Assembly (NCBI GenBank): GCA_963696545.1
Contig: CAVOKQ010000007.1
Coordinates: 372,001 to 436,000, forward strand
DNA length: 64,000 bases
Direction: 5' to 3'
DNA from: RPQJ01 sp963696545
Lineage (GTDB): Bacteria > Pseudomonadota > Gammaproteobacteria > Steroidobacterales > Steroidobacteraceae
Shown: piece after piece, positions 59,289 to 64,000 of the stretch
Position numbering within the stretch: the first letter of the stretch is position 1
Layout: every line of letters begins with the position of its first letter
Made by a program: the position numbers and the translations under genes
The notes under the pieces: generated by a model
Databases searched by the model: none
Seen by the model: only the letters and a program-made list of their open reading frames with translations
Told to the model about the DNA's origin: nothing

Positions 59289-60578
59289 GGCTCGATCGCG
59301 GACACGCGCTCGCCCTGGACGCGGCCGACCCGTTGCGCGACTGGCGCGAGCGCTTCGTGATTCCGCAGGACCGCAGTGGCCGCGAGCTCGTCTACCTCTG
59401 CGGCCATTCGCTCGGCGCACAGCCGACGCTCGCCGCGGACTACGTCGAGGAGGTGATGCGTGACTGGCGCACGCTCGGCGTCGAGGGGCACTTCTCGGGC
59501 GCGAACGCGTGGATAGACGTCCAGCAGCGACTCGCGCCCGCGCTCGCCCGACTGACCGGCGCGCTGGAGCACGAAGTGGTGGCGATGAACACGCTCACCG
59601 CCAACCTGCACTTCCTGCTGGTGGGGTTCTACCGGCCCGCCGGCGAGCGAACGGCGCTGCTGATCGAGAAGCACGCCTTCCCGTCCGACCGCCATGCGGC
59701 GGAATCGCAGGTCCGGTTCCACGGCCTCGACCCGGCTCGCGACCTGATCGAGATCGACGCGCGCGACGGTGAATCCTGCCTGCGCACCGACGACATCCTC
59801 GCGGCGATCGAGCGCGAGGGCGCGCGCATCGCGACCGTGCTGCTGCCCGGCGTGCAGTACCTGACCGGCCAGGTACTCGACGTCGCGGCGATCACGGCTG
59901 CGGCGCACCGGTCCGGCTGCACGGTCGGACTCGACCTCGCTCATGCGATCGGCAACGTTGCCGTGGACCTGCACGGAGCCGGCGTCGATTTCGCGGCCTG
60001 GTGCAGCTACAAGTACCTGAACGGCGGGCCGGGCTGCGTCGGCGGTGCCTTCGTCCACGAGCGCCACGCCCGGCGCACCGACCTGCCGCGCTTCGCCGGC
60101 TGGTGGGGACACGATGCCGCAACGCGCTTCGACATGAGACCGGACTTCGATCCGATCCCCGGCGCTGCGGGCTGGCAGGTCAGCAACCCGCCGATGCTGG
60201 CGATCGCGCCGCTGGCGGCCGTCGCTGGAGCACTTCTCGGCCGTTGGGCTGCCTGCGCTGCGTCGCAAGTCGGTCGCTCTCACCGGATATCTCGAATCGC
60301 TGTTGCGCGCGCGATTGCCCGGCAGGTTGTCGATCATTACTCCGTCCGATCCCGCGCTCCGCGGTGCCGCGCTGTCTTTGCGACTCGAGTGCGATCGCGC
60401 CAATGCTCGCGCCGCCTTCGACGGCGTGGTCGCCCGTGGCGTGCTCCCCGACTGGCGCGAGCCCGGCCTGATCCGCGTCGCACCCGTGCCGTTCTACAAC
60501 TCGTTCGACGATGCGTGGCACTTCGTCGATGCGCTCGCCAGGGAGCTCTCCGCTGAGGAGGTTCCATGCGCGACCTGA
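59285..60578 (+). CDS. kynU: Kynureninase, one inserted base
   Basis: About 431 residues, PLP fold type I. It splits kynurenine to anthranilate and alanine. Seen: CGHSLGAQP, MNTLTANLHFLL, KHAFPSDRHA, LDLAHAIGN, the PLP Lys in WCSYKYLNGGPG, GWWGHD and QVSNPPML. One extra base near 60228 breaks the frame. SLEHFSAVGLPALRRKS and RVAPVPFYNSFDD, the usual C-terminal blocks, continue in the next frame to the stop at 60578. TTG 59285 is the start by overlap. Confidence 0.93.
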
Positions 60579-61914
60579 CAGTCGGCCCGGTTCGACAGCA
60601 TCTGCTCGCGATGGCGACGCCGATCGCGGCCGGCATGCTGATGCAGACGCTTTATTACCTGGTCGACCTGTATTTCGTCGGCCGCCTGGGTGATGCGGCG
60701 TTGGCCGGCGTCGGCGCGGCCGGCAACGTCATGATGGTGGTGGTCGCGCTGACGCAGGTGCTGGGTGTCGGCACCGTCGCGCTGATCGCCCAGGCCGTGG
60801 GCCGCAAGGACGCCGCAGACGCCAATCTGGTCTTCAACCAGTCGCTGCTGATGGCGGCCGGATGCGCTGCAGTTCACGATCGTCGGCGGCTACGCGCTCG
60901 CCGGGCCGTACATGCGCGCGGTCGGCGCGGACGCTGCGACATTCGAGGCCGGGATGACCTACCTCTACTGGTTCCTGCCCGGCATTGCGCTGCAGTTCGC
61001 GCTGGTGTCGATGGGCTCCGCATTGCGCGGCACGGGCATCGTCAAGCCGACGATGGTGGTGCAGATGGTCACGGTGCTGCTGAACGTGGTGCTGGCGCCG
61101 GTGCTCATCGCCGGCTGGGGCACGGGCCACCCGATGGGCGTCGCGGGCGCGGGACTCGCCAGCACGATCTCGGTCGCCTGCGGCGTCGTGGTGCTGTGCC
61201 TGTATTTCCGGCGGCTCGAGAAATACGTGGCCGTGCACGCCGACCAGCTGCGGCCGCGCTTCGACGACCTGGCGCCGGCTGCTCGGCATCGGGCTGCCGT
61301 CCGGCGGCGAGTTCCTGCTGATGTTCGTGATCATGGCGGTCATCTACGTCATGATCCGCGGACTTCGGCCCGGACGCCCAGGCAGGTTTCGGCGTCGGCT
61401 CGCGGCTGATGCAGGCGATCTTCCTGCCCGCCATGGCGCTCGCATTCGCGGTCGCGCCGGTGGCCGGTCAGAATTTCGGCGCCCAGCACCACGACCGCGT
61501 GCGCGAGACGTTTCGCTCCGCGGCCGTGATGAGTTCGGTCCTGATGCTGGCACTCACGTTCGCCTGCCAGTGGCGGCCCGAATGGCTGGTCGCCGCGTTC
61601 GCGGACGATCCGGGCGTGATCGCGGTGGGCGCGCTCTACCTGAGCACGGTCTCGTGGAATTTCGTAGCCTCGGGCATCAATTTCTGCTGCTCGGGCATGT
61701 TCCAGGCGCTGGGCAACACCGTGCCTTCGCTGGTGAGCAGCGCGAGCCGGCTGGTCACGTTCGTGCTGCCTGCGCTGTGGCTCGCGCAGCGCACCCGGCG
61801 TCGAATTGCGCCACTTCTGGTACCTCTCCGTCGCGAGCGTGGCGTTGCAGGCCGCTGACGAGCCTGCTGCTGCTGCGGATGGTGATGCGCCAGCGCCTGA
61901 GGGCGGCCGCCTGA
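60566..61914 (+). CDS. MATE-family efflux transporter, frame breaks
   Basis: About 449 residues with around twelve membrane segments. Seen: GMLMQTLYYLVDLYFVGRLG near the start (family motif region, given in part), GSALRGTGIVKPTM in the middle, and PVAGQNFGAQ and SGMFQALGN in the second half. GAGGAGG-type site precedes ATG 60566, which overlaps the kynU end by 13 bases. Breaks lie near 60870, 61275, 61370 and 61800-61860. The substrate is unknown; coupling with kynU hints at export of an aromatic compound, which is inference. Confidence 0.85.
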
Positions 61915-61916
61915 CG

Positions 61917-62440
61917 ATGCGCGTGCTCGAGACGGAGCGACTCGTCCTGCGGCGCCTGACGCCCGGCGACGCAGCCATTCATGCTGCGAACTGCTGAACG
62001 ACCCGTCCTTCATCCGCAACATCGGTGACCGCGGCGTGCGGGACCAGAGGCTGCGCTGCAGGTACGCGATGGACGGCGCGGTCGCGAGTCACGAGCGAGC
62101 ACGGCTACGGCTTCGACGTGGTCGAACTGAAGTCCACGCGCGAGCCCGCCGGCATCTGCGGACTCGTGCAGCCGCGATTACCTCGATGATCCCGACATCG
62201 GGTTCGCGTTTCTGCCGCGGTTCACCGGGCGGGGCTACGCGGTCGAGTCCGCCGCCGCGGTGCTCGCGCACGCGCGCGCAGTGCTCGGCGTGCCGCGGGT
62301 GCTGGCCATCGTGTCGCCCGGACAATCGAGCGTTCGATCCGGTTGCTCACGAAGATCGGGCTGCGCTACCAGCGGATGATCACGCCGCCGGACGCGATGA
62401 AGTGCTGCGCCTCTTCTCGATCGAGGTCCGTCGCCGCCTT
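61917..62440 (+). CDS. GNAT-family acetyltransferase, frame breaks, end uncertain
   Basis: About 170 residues, RimJ/RimL type. MRVLETERLVLRRLTPGD begins the protein; then LLNDPSFIRNIGDRGV, GICGLVQR, DPDIGFAFLPRFTGRGYA (acetyl-CoA loop region) and IGLRYQRMITPPD follow across three frames. The last recognisable piece, DEVLRLFSIEV, ends near 62430. The true stop is not resolved; I place it near the convergent folA stop. The start ATG lies 2 bases after the MATE stop. Confidence 0.75.
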
Positions 62441-62937
62441 CAGCGCGGTCGCGGACGCGCGAGCGTCACGAAGCTGTACGCGTGCGCGTGCCGCTCGTCG
62501 GCGGCGCGGTCTTCGCGGGACGATCTCCTCCCATTCCGCAGCGTCGAAGGCCGGGAAGAACGTGTCGGCGCCGACGTCGCGTGCACGCGCGTCAGGTACA
62601 GCGTCCGGCGCGGGGCAGCGCGAGACGATAGATCTCGGCCCCACCGATCACGAAGATTTCACCGGCCGTCGCCGGCCGCCTCCAGTGCGGCGTCGAGCGA
62701 AGGCACGACGATGCAACCGTCGATGCTGAGCCCGGGCTGGCGGCTGACGACGATGTTGTGCGCCCGGGCAACGCGCGGCCGATCGAATCGAACGTGCGCC
62801 GGCCCATGACGATCGGCTTGCCCATCGTCAGCGCCTTGAAGCGCTTCAGGTCCTTCGGCAGGTGCCAGGGCAGCGCGCCGCGCAGGCCGATGCCGCCGCG
62901 GTCGTCGGTCGCGACGATGATCGAGACCGGCCGTCAC
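62440..62937 (-). CDS. folA: Dihydrofolate reductase, frame breaks
   Basis: About 165 residues, normal length. Seen: GGIGLRGALPWHLPKDL, RFKALTMGKPIVMGRRTFDS (first 20 residues of that block), SIGRALPGR, VIGGAEIYRLALP and the final HAYSFVTLARPRPR. An extra G near 62925 shifts the frame right after the GTG start, and two or three breaks follow (about 62755, 62680, 62605 and 62515). The start GTG 62937 overlaps the SET gene stop (GTGA). It regenerates THF after ThyA. Confidence 0.9.
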
Positions 62938-63638
62938 CTGCGACGGCTCTTCCCGGCTTCTTCGCTGGCGTCCGCCTTGCCGCCCGCCTTTGCCCTTCCG
63001 GCCTTGCCCTTGGTCTTCTTCCTCGGCCCGCGTCTTCGCCTTGGTCCTGGTCTTCTTTGCGCCTTCTTCCGCCTTGCGCTTGCCGCGCCTTGCCTTGTCG
63101 AGCGGATCCTCGGCCAGCATCGTGCCGCGGCATCTTCGCGCCCGCAGCGGCAGGCGTAGTTCCGAGCTCGTCCGGATCGTCGGTGCTCTCCCAGGTGAGC
63201 CCGTACTCGTAGCCGAGTTCCTCGCCCGGCTCGATGTCGCGCAAGGCTCGATGAACACCCGCTCGTCTTCGATCACCGTGTCGCAGTTCGGCTCGCAGGA
63301 GTGGTTGATGAAGCGCGCGTCGTTGCCGTCGACGCCCGCGTCGATCACGACCCGCCGGCTCACGACGAACAGGAACGTGTGCCCGTCGTCCTGGCCCTTG
63401 GCCTCGTAGCGCGTCATCGGCCTGCTCGTGCGTGATGCGATCGCCGAGGTACTCGATGATGCGGGTTCCCTTCGGGATGGACCGCGCGGCGTACACGCCC
63501 CGGCCGTGGATGCCGGAACGGCGCACCTCGAACAGCGGTGCCGCCTCGAATGCGGCTCGACCCGCGGCTGGCGTGACGCATGTGCGGGTGGTGGCTGCCC
63601 GGCACTGCGAAGGGGCGGTACTTGGCGGACTTTTTCAT
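62934..63638 (-). CDS. SET-domain protein methyltransferase with Lys-rich tail, frame breaks
   Basis: About 235 residues. MKKSAKYRPFAVPGSHHPHM opens the protein. The SET core follows: RRSGIHGRGVYAARSIPKGT, IIEYLGDRITHEQAD, RFINHSCEPNCDT (AdoMet/lysine-channel NHSCEPN motif) and EPGEELGYEYGL with the catalytic Tyr. A post-SET Cys pattern (CRC...C) and a 60-residue Lys/Ala/Arg/Glu tail (KARRGKRKAEEGAKKTRTK) come last. Breaks lie near 63540, 63420, 63240 and 63140. Bacterial SET proteins methylate lysines of proteins; the target is unknown. It sits between thyA and folA, coupled to both by 4-base overlaps. Confidence 0.88.
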
Positions 63639-64000
63639 ACGGCGATCGGGGCCTTGATGGCTGGATGTGACTGGTAGCCGACGACCTCGAAGTCCTCGAA
63701 GCGGTAATCGAAGATCGATTGGCGGCCGGCGCCGCAACTCCAGCCGCGGCAGCGGCAGCGGCTCGCGCGCGAGCTGCAGGCGCGCCTGCTCGAGGTGATT
63801 GACGTACAGGTGGCAGTCGCCGCCGGTCCAGATGAATTCGCCGGGGACGAGGTCGCACTGCTGCGCCAGCATGTGCGTCAGCAGCGCGTAGGAGGCGATG
63901 TTGAACGGCACGCCGAGGAAGATGTCGGCGCTGCGCTGGTACAGCTGGCACGACAGCCGGCCGTCGGCGACGTAGAACTGGAACAGCGCGTGGCAGGGCG
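63635..64000 (-). CDS. thyA: Thymidylate synthase, 5' part beyond window edge
   Basis: The C-terminal 122 or so codons are present. The frame enters at the right edge with PCHALFQFYV, containing the catalytic Cys, then SCQLYQRSADIFLGVPFNIA, LVPGEFIWTGGDCHLYVNHL and the end HPAIKAPIAV. One frame break occurs near 63730. The stop overlaps the SET gene start (ATGA). It methylates dUMP and oxidises methylene-THF to DHF, the substrate of the downstream folA. Confidence 0.93.

Overview
The window is a 64 kb piece of a GC-rich (my estimate: about two-thirds G+C) gammaproteobacterial chromosome. The evidence is gene order: lolB-ispE-tRNA-Gln-prs-rplY-pth-ychF next to hemA-prfA-prmC, and lptD-surA-pdxA-rsmA-apaG-apaH, both classic gammaproteobacterial strings. 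A PEP-CTERM protein, a complete menaquinone cluster, kynurenine degradation genes and amgK-murU suggest an environmental Nevskiales, Steroidobacterales or Chromatiales-like lineage. That placement is inference; no rRNA gene is present. Almost everything is housekeeping. I see no insertion sequence, prophage, CRISPR array or defence island.

Layout. 1-2.9 kb is a small accessory patch: a secreted protein cut by the left edge, a secreted dockerin-like protein with two frame breaks, and a PEP-CTERM protein behind a textbook sigma-54 promoter. 2.96-10.05 kb (minus strand) runs from a TPR lipoprotein through lolB, ispE, tRNA-Gln, prs, rplY, pth and ychF to tRNA-Met. 10.1-13.4 kb (plus) is hemA-prfA-prmC. 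13.3-21.6 kb (minus) is menF-D-H-B-A-C-E in one tightly overlapping operon. 21.7-23.9 kb holds a peptidyl-prolyl isomerase, mtgA and a glycine-zipper lipoprotein. 24-29.6 kb (minus) is an ArsR-type regulator with a methyltransferase-like domain, metF and metH, with a palindromic operator in front. 29.7-31.0 kb is a kinase-fold protein coupled to an isoprenylcysteine-methyltransferase-family protein. hslO, class I fumarase and gatCAB follow on minus.

36.9-46.0 kb (plus) is the cell-shape operon mreBCD-mrdA-rodA-mltB-dacA, then a D-amino-acid transaminase and ybeD. lipB-lipA (minus) come next, then a 460-bp intergenic region with two large mirror-image hairpin elements that share a conserved core. 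48.1-57 kb holds murU-amgK (minus) and lptD-surA-pdxA-rsmA, usp, apaG-apaH (plus). The right end has an SDR and an unknown exported protein (minus), kynurenine formamidase-like and kynureninase genes, a MATE transporter and a GNAT acetyltransferase (plus), then folA, a SET-domain protein and thyA (minus, thyA cut by the edge).

Many genes at 26-43 kb and 60-64 kb, and a few elsewhere, carry single-base frame breaks although their protein families are recognisable from end to end. The breaks cluster and hit essential genes (mreB, mrdA, rodA, gatCAB). All five genes that show one break are exactly one base too long. I treat these as sequencing or assembly errors and give whole-gene coordinates that ignore them. 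Stop-start overlaps of the GTGA, ATGA or TGATG type join most operon neighbours and were used to fix starts.
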